A stretch of DNA of 64,000 nucleotides from Karalla daura. Taxonomy: Eukaryota > Chordata > Actinopteri > Chaetodontiformes > Leiognathidae. The stretch covers positions 762,171 to 826,170 of the forward strand of contig CM055190.1 in NCBI GenBank assembly GCA_029224185.1. Reading direction: 5' to 3'. A program made the translations under genes and the position numbers. The notes below the pieces were generated by a model. The model had not been told where the DNA came from, did not search any database, and worked only from the letters and a program-made list of their open reading frames with translations. Positions 11,967-40,851 of this stretch are shown here, piece after piece. Position 1 is the first letter of the stretch. Every line of letters starts with the position of its first letter.

Positions 11967-12060
11967 GTTTGAGTGTAATTTAGTGTTTTAGTGTCATTTA
12001 CGTTGTGATATATATGAGCTAGGACAGGTCGTGCTAACAGGCTAGCAACAGCCTAGCAAC
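11700..12060. repeat. Dispersed repeat copy A (partner at 63.2 kb)
   Basis: It shares ordered blocks with about 63150-63460: CTCC(G/A)TTTGTAC, TTGGAAGTTT, then AAAGATGGCC(G/A)CCC(A)AGTGTAAACAGT followed by GAAGCT(G/T)CTGT, and further right CATTTAC and AACA(G/A)(G/T)..AGCCT. Same orientation, moderately diverged. Family unknown. Confidence 0.6.
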
Positions 12061-12137
12061 CACCTCTATAAAGGCCCACGCAAACCTCCTGCCAAGCCTC
12101 GGCAATTACCCCGATATTCCACAGAATACCTTATTCC

Positions 12138-12280
12138 AGTGTTACTGGTCCAGCAAAGGTCCCTTTATTCCTCCCAGTGTGGTACTGGTGCAGTACAGCT
12201 CTCTGTATTCCTCCCAGTGTGTTACTGGTCCAGTAAAGGTCTCTATATTCCTCCCAGTATGTTACTGGTCCAGTATAGGA
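12138..12280. repeat. 41 bp tandem repeat, about 3.5 copies
   Basis: The unit contains TATTCCTCCCAGTGTG and TTACTGGTCCAGTA and recurs at 12142, 12183, 12224 and 12264 with small changes. Confidence 0.85.
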
Positions 12281-14602
12281 GACTGCAAGATGAAATCATA
12301 AACGCACTATAAAGGAAACAACAGCGAACAGTAGCTCACTTTGCTTGTTCAGCAGTGCTTTATGCAGTAGCTCTATGTGGAGGAGCTCTATGTGGAGGAG
12401 CTCTATGTGGAGGAGCTCTATGTGATTTTAATAGAAGATGATTACAGGTATTACAGAATACCTCAGGTACTCTGCGGAATTTGGGGGTTAGGGCCCAAAA
12501 TTCAAGACCCTGCGGCTTGCCGCTTCGGTCACGCATGCGCACTACTCAACTCACTGCCTCGTCAGGCAACACGGGACCATGAACCAGTCCGTGTTGGGGA
12601 GAACACGCATGCTGTGAGAGCATGTGACCTGCTGGGACGTCACGCTGTGCTGGGGAACTGTTCACTGGCTTTTCTGTCTTTAAACATGTTCATGACACAT
12701 GAAACGTCCATGAATTAAAAATCAGCGATATAAAGACCAGTACTTAGCTCTGTCTGCAGCTGAGGGCACTGCCAATCAAATAGACATGCTCCGAATGATT
12801 TCATTTGGTTGAGCTGAGTGTCAGTAATCATGGAGGTATTTCCAGAAGGAACCACCAGGTCACATTCTGCCATGAGCAACCTTCGCTGTCGGAGCTGTTC
12901 TGCGTGGTGAAGATTTCAGGATGAGGAAGACTACTGGAGCCAGCCCTGGAGGAGCCAAGGCAGGAGTCAGACCAGCACTCAACCTTCTGTCTCAGAGACC
13001 AGCCACCAGGACATATTCAGGCCGAGATCCCAGAATTATAACTTCATTGTAACTAAAATCAACGAATCAATCAATAAAAGTTGATCATTTTAATGGTCAA
13101 TGGATTAGCAGTCAAGTCTTGGACTTGTGATGGCTTTGCATTTATAATCTCTCACCTGCTGCAACATATGTAGTTTTCCTTCTTTAGGTTAGAGAAGCAA
13201 GAGTAATATAAATATACATTTAAACGTGGTGCAAGTCATAATTTACCATTATTTACTCTTACTCTGTGATCTGAAGTTTCATTAAAATGTATTATTTAAT
13301 GTAATATTCATTCTTAAGTACCGCTGTTCCTGTCTTAACTACTTAACATTATTATGACCAAGTCTTATTCTTGCTTCCTGTACTCTGCATCACTTTACGT
13401 ATTGTTCACTATGACTACGACTGGTTTTGTGTATTGTTCTGTTGTGGTGTCTAGATGTGAGTGTGACTCTGGGCTGCTGGACAGTTTCTCTCATCTCATT
13501 AACATGAAGTTCATCAGACGAGCCAGGCGGCACAAGGAGGGAAGCCATGAAACCCACACGCTGCCTTTAATACTGTACATTTAATACAGAGTCCACTCCT
13601 GGAGAGCTCCTGCCTCACAAGCCTTCCCATAAGTTAAAGAAGCAGATGTCATATCTCGTATATAACTTTGTCTCTTTAGTGTTTTAAATTACCTTGGAGC
13701 GAAATGATTCAGACTGTTTGCAGGTCCCCTTTAAATAGGAATGATACAGAAAAGAAAAGTGCAAAGGCTGAAGACTCCCGTCCATCTGATGAAGCAGAAT
13801 TAGTGAAGAAGAAAAGTGTTCACATCCACACCCCCCCACCCAACACAGAAGCTGAAGCCTGAAATACTGCAGAACATCATTTCCCTTCACATCTCCGATT
13901 CAGCTGAAACATTGGGCTGTGGCGCCCCCTGCAGGCGGAGGAGCATGAGCACACCTCAGGACTCCAGAGACGAGGAGCTGCAGCTCGCTCACTTAGCGCA
14001 GATTAAAATCTAAATATCACAGCGGGATTAAGAGGAAGTCGCTCTGCACTCAGCGGCCGCTCCAGCACATCAGCCAATCAGAGGGTCCAACATCAGCCAA
14101 TCACAGCTTGTTAACGTCAGGCAATCACAGGGTGGCAGCTCCAGGTGACCTGCTGCAGTTTAGAGGATCAGAACAGGGAGGATCTGAGTCACGTGACTTT
14201 TGAGTGTTTCAGGAACTGCTCTTCTCCAGGACTTCCAGCCTCAGCAGCTCAACATGGCCTGAAGCTCAGGAGACACCCAGCGAGCAGCAGTTCCTCTGGG
14301 AGGAAACCCCTCGCTGGAGCCAGAGGTCGAGGAGAACGGACAGAATGCGTCTACTGGATAGAAACAGCCACTATGGAGCTGCATATGTTGTTGGAGCGGT
14401 CGCTGAGTGTTTTATCTCCATGTACTGCGAGTCAATCGTGGAACCTAGAACCTGGACCCTGGAACTTCATGACCTGTCAACTGTTAGGTGATCAGAGGTC
14501 AAAGACGTCTAGTCGCCCTCTGAGACGTTCACACCTCCATCTTCCATCAGTCCAGACTCAGAGGAGGAGGAGGAGGGCAGCTGGACTCCAGCTCCTCCTT
14601 CT

Positions 14603-14689
14603 CTTAGAGTTTGTGTATGTGTGATGTGTGTGATGTGTGTGATGTGTGTGATGTGTGTGATGTGTGTGTGATGTGTGTGTGTGTGTGTG

Positions 14690-14745
<56 letters not shown>
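14603..14745. repeat. GTGTGATGT array grading into (GT)n
   Basis: TGTGTGATG units from 14603 pass into pure (GT)n at about 14699-14744. It lies in the ttc17 3' untranslated region or just past it, 20 bases from the stop codon. Confidence 0.9.
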
Positions 14746-14749
<4 letters not shown>

Positions 14750-14765
14750 GCGTGCAGCAGCAGCC

Positions 14766-31431
<16,666 letters not shown>

Positions 31432-32214
31432 CTTTATGCTCTGCGGCCGGGGGCTGCGAGACGGGACTCCGGCCGCCGGGGGGCGCTGCACTGACTGTGG
31501 AGGGGCGTGCCTAAAGCGCCGCCATCTTGGAACGGGGCTAGCAGAGGCATGTATTGATGAACCATCAAAATACCAGCTAAAACTCAAATCTAAAGCTCAA
31601 TTTAGCTGAAGTGCATGTCTGAACTGACGTTAAGTTAAACGAATAATTTAGCTAAGTAAAAAATCAGCATTGTGTCTAATGAAGGGCATCACAATGTATC
31701 ATACATATTTTTTAAGGATGGACATCTGTTTTTTTTTTTTGTTTTTTTTTTACTTATTTAACAACCTAATATTTTTCAAATGAGATTTGTCTGCCAGGGT
31801 ACCTTCCTCTCACTCTTCCTCAGTGGTCTGGGTGTGAGAAACTGCTCTACCCATAATAACAAAGACATAGTAGACGACACATTGACCTCTGCCATGTGTC
31901 GTCTACTACGTACTCCCCCAACATGCACATGTATACACATCAGTCAAGCCGTCAAGCCGCAAGAGGCGTCTGAATTTAAACGTAGGCTTGCACCACCGGC
32001 CTCCGACCAGGAGGAGGCACTGCAGCCCATACACACTCACGCACGCACAAACACACACATTCACGCGCGCACACGCACACGCACACACATACATACACAC
32101 GGAATGATGACGTCCGAGCAGAGAAACAGGAAGTAGCAGAAATCAAAAGTTCGAGGCGTTTCCAGCTAAAGTCCCAGACCATGAGTGTAGAGTGAACGTG
32201 GTTACCTGGTCCAG
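31432..32214. promoter_or_regulatory. Head-to-head ttc17/traf6 promoter interval
   Basis: Only about 780 bases separate the ttc17 start codon (minus) from a likely traf6 untranslated exon ending at 32214 (CCAG|GTAAGC). The ttc17 side is CpG-rich and holds the YY1-type sequence CAAGATGGCGGC (minus strand, 31528-31517). The ttc17 start codon lies in a second, AAGATGGCGGA. A 14 bp perfect inverted repeat lies at 31868-31908. The traf6 side has CpG-rich sequence after 32200. Bidirectional transcription is inferred from the layout, not shown. Confidence 0.55.
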
Positions 32215-33164
32215 GTAAGCCCCGGGTCTGGACCCGCTCTCCGTCTGAGTCCAGGTGAGTCCCAGTGCCGCTCCGAGCCGCTGCTGCTGCTCCCGGTGTC
32301 GCTGTTTGTCAACACAGCTCCAAGTTCCGCATCCTCAGGCTGCTCAGACCAGAACTGAGATCAGGTCCTGTTATCTCTGATCAGATCAGAACAGAACCGA
32401 TCAGGTTCGATCAGGTCTGATCGGTTCTGTTCTGAGCAGATTAGGGTTCAGAGTCTAAACAGAATCTAACCGTGACTGCGTGTAAGAAGAACGTGCAGTG
32501 ACTCTGTAGTTCCCCAGTCCTGTATATCTGTAGTTAACTCGTAGTTAATTCATTAGTTCTCCGGTAGTTCTGTAGTTCTATAGGTCTTATTTAGTTCTTT
32601 CAGGCACTTCCTAGGTTCATAGGTAGTTCCAGCATTCTGAAGTCGTAGTCTGAAGGTCTCAAGTAGTTTCTGGTGGTTCCTGAAGTTCTCAGATACTTCT
32701 GAAGAAATCAGGCAGTTCTGAGGTCCTTGAGGACTTCCAAAGTTCTCATTTAGTACCAAAGATTCTGGTAGTTCTGTAGTTTTGAGGTAGTTTGCAGGTA
32801 GTTCCTGAAATTCGTATGTAGTTCACAAGTTTTCAGGTAGTTCTGAAGTTCTCAAGTAGTACCAGCTTTTTCAGGTAGTTCCTGATGTTTTCAGGTATTT
32901 GTGGAGATGGTGGCTTGTAGTCGTGTGGTTTGGGGACCTCCTCCGCTACAGACAGGGTCAGCAGTTGGTTCCTGAGGGAAGTTCCTGGAGGGGATTCACT
33001 AACCAGAACAAACAGAGCTTCAGTCTCTGCGTCAGAGGAACTTGTCGACCTTGATGACATAGCAATGAGTGTTTGTTGCGGACACAGAGCTGGTCTGGAG
33101 ATGGTCTGTAGCTGGTCTGGAGATCATGTAGTCTGACACAGACTAAACCCCCCCCCACCCCCAG

Positions 33165-36156
33165 ATGGCGTGCTACGACAGCAGCAGTAAGGGCAGCCTG
33201 GAGGAGGACAGCTACGAGGCAGCCTCCGAGCCCTCGTCCTGTGCTCTGGCTATGATGGAGAAGGTGCGTGAGTCTCTGCTCAGCCCCTCAGAGATTCCAG
33301 GGACGCTGCTCAGCAGCACCTCCTCCAGCCTGCCAGCTCCCGCCCCGCCCCTGCAGGGCTACGACGTGGAGTTCGACCCCCCCTTGGAGAGCAAGTACGA
33401 GTGCCCCATCTGCCTCATGGCCCTGAGGAACGCCATCCAGACACCCTGCGGACACCGCTTCTGCAAGAACTGCATTGAGAAGTCCATCCGGTACGTTGGA
33501 AACAGATGTTACAGTGTCGTGATAGATGAGTTTATATCACAGTGTAACTCGATGTCAGCGGTGGAGGGTTGTCAATCATGAATGAGTTCTGAAGACACTA
33601 TGACCTACTTTTATTTTTGTCCAGAGGAAACTATTGAGCTTCAGTATGTTTCCTCTGACTTCACCTTATTTTTCTTCCCTTTCTGGCTAATGTTTGATTC
33701 ACTAATCCTTCTACAGTTTTGTTATCACACGGACAAATAATATGTCAAAATGTGTGAATTTCCCAAAGACTTGCCCACAAGAATGAGATGAAACCAGCAA
33801 AAAACAGTTGTCTCCCTCAAATAACGATAATTTGTGAAGCCATACTTTGACATAGAAACTTCATTTCAACTTTAAAACTTGTCGACTCTGTGTTTTCAGC
33901 ATGTTGATATGTTAAGTTTTTCATTTATGCCTTCTCATAAACCTTTTGAGTTTTTCTTTTTTGCCTTCATGTTCCAGCCACATGACTGGTTGAGCACTGC
34001 ACTACAATGGCTGCTCAGATTCTCTGTAGAAACATGGAGGAATACTGACTTTCTGCTGAATGTTTCATGGAGTTACATTGTGATGCACATCCAGCCGACC
34101 TGGTCTTCCTCACGCTGCTCCTCTTCCTCCTGTTGAGCAGAGACACAGGTCAGAGATGTCCCGTGGACAACGAGATGCTGTCAGAAGATCAGCTGTTTCC
34201 TGACAACTTTGCCAAACGAGAGATTCTGTCTCTCACAGTCCGATGTCCCAACAGCGGCTGCAACGACAAGATGGAATTACGCCACCTAGAGGTGAGAGGA
34301 GGGCTGAGACCTCACGCCCTGACGCCAGCTATCATCCATCCATCCATCTCATCCATCTATCCATCCATCCGTCTATCCATCATTTAACCATCATCATCAT
34401 TCAACCATTCATCCACCATTCATCCACCATTCATCCTCCATCCATCATTCATACACCATTCAAACACCATTCATACATCATTCATCCATATATCCATCAT
34501 CAACCCTTCGTCCATCCATCCATCCATCATTTATTCATCCATCCATCTCTCTGTCCTTGGTGAGGTATTACAGTACAGTTCATCACACTTGGACATGAGT
34601 CGATGAATCAATATAAAAAAATAGTAAACAAACAAATAAATAAATAGTCATTAAATAAGTAGAAACTTTGGCACCATCCCATGGGTCAAATTACCATTGT
34701 TAACATTTTTTTAACAATATATTTTTATAGTGACAACATATTTGTACTTTGCAGCTTCCTGTCTTCCTGTCTCTGACTCTCTGACTGAGCCTCGGTGACC
34801 TATGTGACATATTGTGACGTCTGGTTGCATACTGTGGAAACAAAGTCTTCCATAGGTTCACACAGATGTGAGGAGAAAGGTGCTGTAGATAGGTAGTGTA
34901 AAAGGACAGCACTCAGGTGTGGTACTGAGTGACCTAAGCTGTGTAGGAGTGAATAGGAAGGAGACATTAATCAACACCTTTACATGTACATCTGTACATT
35001 AGAAATATGTGCTCAGTTCTGTTACTGTCCACAGTTGTCCAAACACTTGAACTTAGATTGTCTCTCAAATACATATTGCCACCTGGATTGACCTAAATCA
35101 TTGTGGTAAACAATGTTTTGAAGAAAGGCAGATAGAGTTGTACTGGGACTAATGTGAAATTCCTCAATGGTCACGTGGGTGTTGTGGAAGAGTACCTGAG
35201 ACACCAATTATAACATGATATAATATAATTGTAGAAAAACTCGTACAAGGTTGAATCGGGCACCACTGAAGTGCTGACCAAGGTAAACATGATACCACAG
35301 GAAAGTCCAAAAACATCCAAATAAAAAGATGATGTGGGCCAATCAGGGGATGAGAAGGGAAGGCCTCACCTCTCACAGACTGTAGTCCTGACCCAGGGTC
35401 CAGTCTGATCCTGGGACAGACTCAGCTTTGTTCCTTGTCCAAGAATAAACTCTGCCTTGCATTGAACTTCAGCTCTGTCCTCCTGGGTCAGCGAGACTGA
35501 GACAGCAGATTATGGAAGCAGAACAAACTGTTGTGTTGAGGGCTTTTTTGCCCTCGGGGGCCAGCCATGCTGCAGCCCAGAGTCTGCCCACAGCCTGGTG
35601 ATGGTGAGCTGTGCTCCTCCCTGCAGAGCCACCTGTCCAGCTGCCAGTTCTCCACAGCTCCATGTCCTCAGTGCCAGCAGGCAGTGAGGAGGAGCCGGCT
35701 GGAGGAGCACGCCACGCTGGAGTGTCCCCGGAGACCCGTGTCCTGTCCCGACTGTGTGACCAGCTTCGTCTATGAGGACAGAGAGGTGAGGCTGCACCTC
35801 CACCTTCACCTCCACCTCTACCCGCACCTCCACCTCCACCTCCACCTCTACCCGCACCTCCACCTCCACCTTCACCTCCACCTCCACCTCTACCTGCATC
35901 TCCACTCTCCGCCTGCACCTGCTCCTGCACCTCCACCTGCACCACCACCTCCACCTCACCTGCACTTTCATCCAGCTGTACCACCACCTCACCTGCACCT
36001 CCACCTCCACCTCCCACCTGCACCACCACCTGCTCCTGCACCTCTACCTCCACCTGCATCTCCATCCCCACCTTTTTTGCTGAATTTTGTTGCAAAATTG
36101 TGGTTTGTTGCAGCCCTGCTTTTAAGTTTGTAGAGAGAATGGAGCAGAAACAGGAA

Positions 36157-36221
<65 letters not shown>

Positions 36222-39200
36222 CTCAGTCCCTCTCCTCTGTTCTCTCTGCAGCTCCATGAGCAGGAGTGTCCCTTCGCCAGCGTGACGTGTCAGTACTGTG
36301 ACATGGATCTGATCAGAGACCAGGTGAGTGACCTCAGCTCGTTACTTCCACTCCGTCAGGATGAGGAGAAGGTGCTGATGTGAACCCAGCTACATTAGCC
36401 ATCTTTATATGGAAGCTATTGGCTACATCTTATATATTATATGTCTCAAATATTCAGAATTACACATAAAGATTGTTGTTCTGGTCTAGAGTAAAGTTTG
36501 GTTTCTGCCCATCCTGATTCCAAACCACGTCCATGCACACACTCGTTCTGATCGTGACGTTCTGGGGTGAATAAGTAAAGGAATAAGTAAACCTCCTAGA
36601 CGAGCTCACACTCTGAGCCCAGCCGCAGCTGCAGGTGGGAGCGGTCTGCCCGGGATGCTGTGGGGACCAGGCGCCTAGGGGGCGCTGACGAGGCCTCTGT
36701 TCTGTTCCAGATGGAGTCTCACTGCGACACCGACTGCCCCAAAGCCCCCATCGCCTGCAACTTCAGCATCTTCGGCTGTAAGGAGAGGGTGAGCTCCACG
36801 TCTCACACACTCCTCCAAATTTGATGATTAATTTAACATGATGGTCGACAAATCGCATCAAGCGTGTGCTCAGCCGGCCGACCACCAGGGGGCGACGGTG
36901 AGGCGAGGGCTTCATGAAGCTGCCTAGCTGAACAGCACAGTACAGAGAGATAGGAGGTGAGGAGGTAGAGTCATGGATGTATTATCAGACCTGGATAGGG
37001 CGCCACCCCTCTGCCGGCGATCTGATTTCCCCCAGTGGCCAACCCTGGTACTGCAGCAGACATCCCACTGGGCCCAAGAAGCATTTTCCCCATAGACAGC
37101 AATAGTAATAGAGACTCTAGCTCTAGTCTGTCCTTGATGAAGAGAAGCAAGTCGTATGCGCCAGTGAGCAGGGCTACATAGGAATGAATGGGCCGCCAGG
37201 TTTGGTCCAGTATCCAGTTACTATTATAAATACATGGGTAGACTTTGTTTTTTCGTTTTGTTTTTGGTCTGTTTTCATAATCATTATTCAAAGTTCAGAA
37301 AGTGCATTAAAGATGTTTCCCTGAAATCAATAACAAATTATGTTTACACATGCAGATTAATTTTGCGTGGTTAAATTGGGACGAGGACATGTACTGTACA
37401 GTACTGGGAATGTCCTGTACAGTACTGGGAATGTACTGTACAGTACTGGGAATGTCCTGCGAGATGAGTCTTCCAGGACAGATGAATGATTTTAGTTTAG
37501 ATTTTAGTATTGATCAGAATAGTCGTGATGGTCAGACTGGCTCTGCAGGGAGACCCACGTTTGTCACCTGTTGGTTTGTGAAGCCAGGACTTTGACTCAT
37601 AGGGCGCCGCCATCTTGAACCCTTGCAGCCAAAAGAAACCTTATTTGTATGAGAGGAGGGGGCTGGAGAGGAGCAAGCCCCGCCCCTCTGTAATGTCACC
37701 CATTGGTTGGTGGACGGTTGTCATCGAATAGACACTCCCTTAATGGTTCATTTTTTCAAGATCTAACATCTGATTAATCATGGGACAACCATGGGACTAA
37801 CAGATCACATTCTGGCATGACAAGCTGTTATGAGTTAAGAAAGAAAGTGCATTGATTGAGTATTTTAACATTGAAAATGACATTTTTTGACTGGTTGTGT
37901 ATTGGAGTTTTTTGAAGCCAGCCCTAGTGGATCTCAGTGGTACTGCAAGTTCTCCAGCCTGAGGGCCACATCCACCTTCTAGAGACAGGCTGAGGTTTTT
38001 CCGTTTGCAGATGCAGCGCCACAACCTGGCTCAGCACATGCAGGAGTTCACCCAGATGCACATGCGCTACATGGCCGACTACCTGCGCAGCCTCAGCCTC
38101 AACGGCACCGCCCCCAAGTCCCTGCTGAGGGCCCCCGGACCCTCCACCTCCTCCGAGGAGCCAGGAGCTGGAGCGGGAGCCGCAGCGGGAGCTGCGGCAG
38201 CAGTAGCAGGGTCAGCCTGCAGCAGTGGGGGCCCCCGGGGGCCGGGGGGGGCCGCCGGAGGCAGCTGTGGCTCCTCCCAGCCCAACGAGGAGATGCAGCG
38301 GCTGCTGGAGATGGATGGACGCCTGGTGAGGCAGAACCACCAGCTGAGGGAGCTGGTCATCCTCAAAGAGACTCAGGTAGGAGACCTCCATCCTCCTTTG
38401 ACAAAATAGAAGTTCACAGGACAGAAGAAAACATGCACATTTAGCACAGGCCGGGTCTGGGTGGAATACAAAGTATTAGTGGTTTGACTGCAGACATAGT
38501 TAGTGAGATGAGCCCAGGTTGAGGCTGCTTCACTGCGCTTTTATTACAACTTTCACAGTTTGGGCCGGGTGAAGCGGTCTCCCATTGCAGTTCTAGCCCC
38601 CCCCCCCCCCCCCCGTAGGGGACCTCCTCTTGTGGAGACGTGAATGCCCCCCCAGATTAGAGCAGCAACAACTAATTGATTAATTGGTGATGAACCAGCA
38701 GCCCTAGTCTAGAGGTCACGCAGGTATAAGACATTTTAGATAGAAAACACAAACTTAGAAAAGTGGGACCAAGTTTGGACCAAAGGCTTTGTAGCTCCAG
38801 ATGGATCTGGAGCGTTGAGTGTGAGAGCTCTGAGGGCCGCCTCCCTGTCGCCCCCTGCAGGCCGGCCAGCTGGCGGAGCTGCGGCAGCGGGTGGCGGTGC
38901 TGGAGGAGACGGTGAAGGACCTGGAGGCGCAGCAGTGCAACGGCGTCTTCATCTGGAGGCTGCGCGGCTTCTCGGCCCACCTGCGGACGCAGGAGTCGGG
39001 CCAGCCGGTGGTGGAGCACAGCCCCGGCTTCTACACGGGCCGGCCCGGCTACAAGCTGTGCCTGCGGCTGCACCTGCAGACGCCCAACGCGCCGCGCTGC
39101 TCCAACTACATCTCCCTGTTCGTCCACACCATGCAGGGCAACTTCGACCAGCAGCTCAGCTGGCCCTTCCAGGGCACCATCCGCCTGTCCATCCTGGACC

Positions 39201-39466
39201 AGGGCCCCGAGGCCCAGCACCACGTGGAGGTGATGGAGACCAAGCCCGACCTGCAGGCCTTCCAGAAGCCCGCCATCCACCGCAACCCCAAAGGCTTCGG
39301 CTACGTCACCTTCCTGCACCTGCAGCAGCTGGGCCAGCGCGCCTTCGTGAGGGACGACACGCTGCTCATCTCCTGCGAGGTGACGCCGCGGCCCGACCCC
39401 GCGCTGCACCGCGACGGCCCCGCCGTGCAGCCCCGGGGCCCCGAGGCCTCCCTGTCCAGAGACTGA
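33165..39466 (+). CDS. traf6: TNF receptor-associated factor 6, complete, 7 coding exons
   Basis: TRAF6 is the cytosolic RING E3 ligase that makes K63-linked ubiquitin chains in TLR, IL-1R and RANK signalling. Exons: 33165-33490, 34141-34291, 35627-35785, 36252-36323, 36711-36788, 38011-38376, 38861-39466; 585 residues (human 522), all phases consistent. The start ATG follows an acceptor (CCCCCAG) directly, so exon 1 of the transcript is untranslated. Domains: RING at about 80-118 (CPIC, CGHRFCKNC, CPVDNE), TRAF zinc fingers about 130-285, coiled coil about 360-408, MATH/TRAF-C about 411-555 (VFIWRLRGF, FYTGRPGYKLC, YISLFVHTMQG, FQGTIRLSILDQ). Residues around 300-352 contain an Ala/Gly/Ser-rich block that I do not recognise from the human protein. 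The last exon is strikingly GC-rich at third positions. Confidence 0.97.
34325..34550. repeat. (ATCC)n array in traf6 intron 2
   Basis: Imperfect CATCCATC/CATTCATC units. The rest of intron 2 up to 35626 is A/T-rich with no gene recognised. Confidence 0.9.
35786..36070. repeat. CACCTCCAC array at the traf6 exon 3 donor
   Basis: Begins within about 8 bases of the exon 3 donor (GAG|GTGAGG). Units of CACCTCCACCTCTACCCG type stay open on both strands and give spurious His/Leu/Pro or Glu/Val frames. Confidence 0.92.
36160..36219. repeat. (GT)29 near the traf6 exon 4 acceptor
   Basis: Ends about 32 bases before exon 4. Unlike the ttc17 cases a proper TCTCTCTGCAG tract follows. Confidence 0.95.
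37681..37985 (+). repeat. Dispersed repeat in traf6 intron 5 (partner inverted at 42.7 kb)
   Basis: Shares in order TGTCACCCATTG, a GGTTGT..TGTCA block, TTTTTTGACTGG, GTATTGGAG and CCCTAGTGGATCTCAG with the reverse complement of 42655-42835. It runs to within about 25 bases of the exon 6 acceptor. Confidence 0.75.
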
Positions 39467-40030
39467 GGCTCCGCCCACTCATACCTCAGCCACACAGGAA
39501 GAATCACCACTCTCCCCTTGCAAACAAAAATTTTGCAATCTCAAGTACGTCTATATTTATGTGTCCGTGTTTTTGTTTGAAGGTACCAGGCACGCTGCCC
39601 TGGACTGTCCTGCAGAGCGGCCAGGCCCAGGACCTGGGCTGCTCGGACAGGGCCGTGTCCAGGGGGCCCAGGGGCCCCAACGGTGGCCGTCCACCGTGAT
39701 AGTCGTGAGATTCTCAACTGGTACCTGAACGCTCCACGTGTGACAGCATCAACTTCAGCACATTAGAGCCAGCGTGGCTTTACCAGTAGGAACTGAAACT
39801 TAACTGATGGGAGAGTGGGATCGTTAGTCCTGGTCCCGAACCATTGTCAAGACTCGATGCCTGACCCTGCTGGGGCCCACAGAGGCTGAGTGGGTGAGAG
39901 AGTGAATGAATGAATGAATGAATGAATGAATGAATGAATGAACGAATGAACGAATGAATGAATGAACATCTGCAGTCTAAGATGCTCTGCACTGAATGTT
40001 GGAACGTAGTTTTAGGTTCATATTCATATT

Positions 40031-40129
<99 letters not shown>

Positions 40130-40681
40130 AGAAACAGCACTTGTGCCACAAACACATGGGAACTCCAATCAGAGCTCTGGCACGTTGCCCTCAATCTCAA
40201 AACACGCAAACTTCACAAACTCAAACTGACGTCTAGAGAGCAGGTGTAATCTGCCCCGCGTCGTTCACCTGAAGGCAGCCTGTGCTGACTGTGAATGTGT
40301 TTGCGGGGCCTCTGGACGCTGTTTTGGACCTGATGGAGCCAGGACCTGAGTGTTGGACTGTCGCTGTTACAGCTCAGTGTGCTAGTAGCAGCACAACGTT
40401 CCTCCCTAATGTGACCTAGAAAAGTATTTAAAGAGTCCACGTGAATCCACTGTCTTCATTTCAGCACCATATGTTGCCTTATCAGACATTACCTAACCTA
40501 ATTAATATATTGTGGGGTTTTCTGGTTTAGTTACGTTCCATATCTGTATCACTGAATTGCTGTGGTGACCTTTAAAGTGACCTTGCTGTGTAAACTATGA
40601 TCACTGTTGCTCTGATCCTAAATTAAAGCCAAGCTGACTTGACTTTGCAGCTCTCCTGATCTTTTGACTTCTTAAAATAAA
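39467..40681 (+). other. traf6: traf6 3' untranslated region and likely poly(A) signal
   Basis: The first AATAAA after the stop that I find in a suitable place is 40676-40681, with ATTAAA at 40622-40627 as an alternative. The region holds a (GAAT)n run (39903-39962), a (CA)47 array (40034-40127) and one copy of the GGTACC dispersed motif (39701-39740, minus). Confidence 0.5.
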
Positions 40682-40773
40682 ATGGAGATCTTTGCAGAGT
40701 AATGAAAAGCAGCTGGTGGATCTCCTGCACATTCCCCTACAGCCAAACAAGAGACGACTTCACAGATTCAACC

Positions 40774-40779
40774 TTTATT
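40774..40779 (-). terminator. trpm5: trpm5 polyadenylation signal
   Basis: AATAAA on the minus strand, 73 bases past the trpm5 stop codon. This gives trpm5 a very short 3' untranslated region and puts its end about 100 bases from the likely traf6 end. Confidence 0.6.
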
Positions 40780-40851
40780 TTCACGTCAAAATGATTTTCC
40801 TCTGAATGATTCTGTCCCCCCGCTCAGTGCCACCCGCAGCGTCTCCTCCAT

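Larger units (their letters stand above)
9660..14600. other. Intergenic region downstream of ttc17, no gene recognised
   Basis: I see no exon resembling a known protein. Contents: (GT)n tracts at 10905-10934, 11173-11202 and 11335-11362. Two perfect MEF2-type motifs, CTATTTATAG at 11012-11021 and CTAAAAATAG at 11261-11270, the latter directly followed by E-box CAGCTG. A 41 bp tandem at 12138-12280, and a four-copy CTATGTGGAGGAG repeat at 12371-12423. A dispersed repeat at about 11700-12060 has a second copy at about 63150-63460. The 3' untranslated end of ttc17 must extend into the right part; I found no AATAAA close to its stop codon. Confidence 0.5.

Noticed and set aside
35469..36257. Long minus-strand frame rich in Glu/Val/Gly opposite traf6 exon 3
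   Set aside because: Antisense shadow of traf6 exon 3 plus the CACCTC array.
38672..39478. 268-residue minus-strand frame opposite the traf6 MATH exon
   Set aside because: High GC at third positions of traf6 exon 7 removes stops from the antisense strand; the plus-strand MATH domain is unmistakable.
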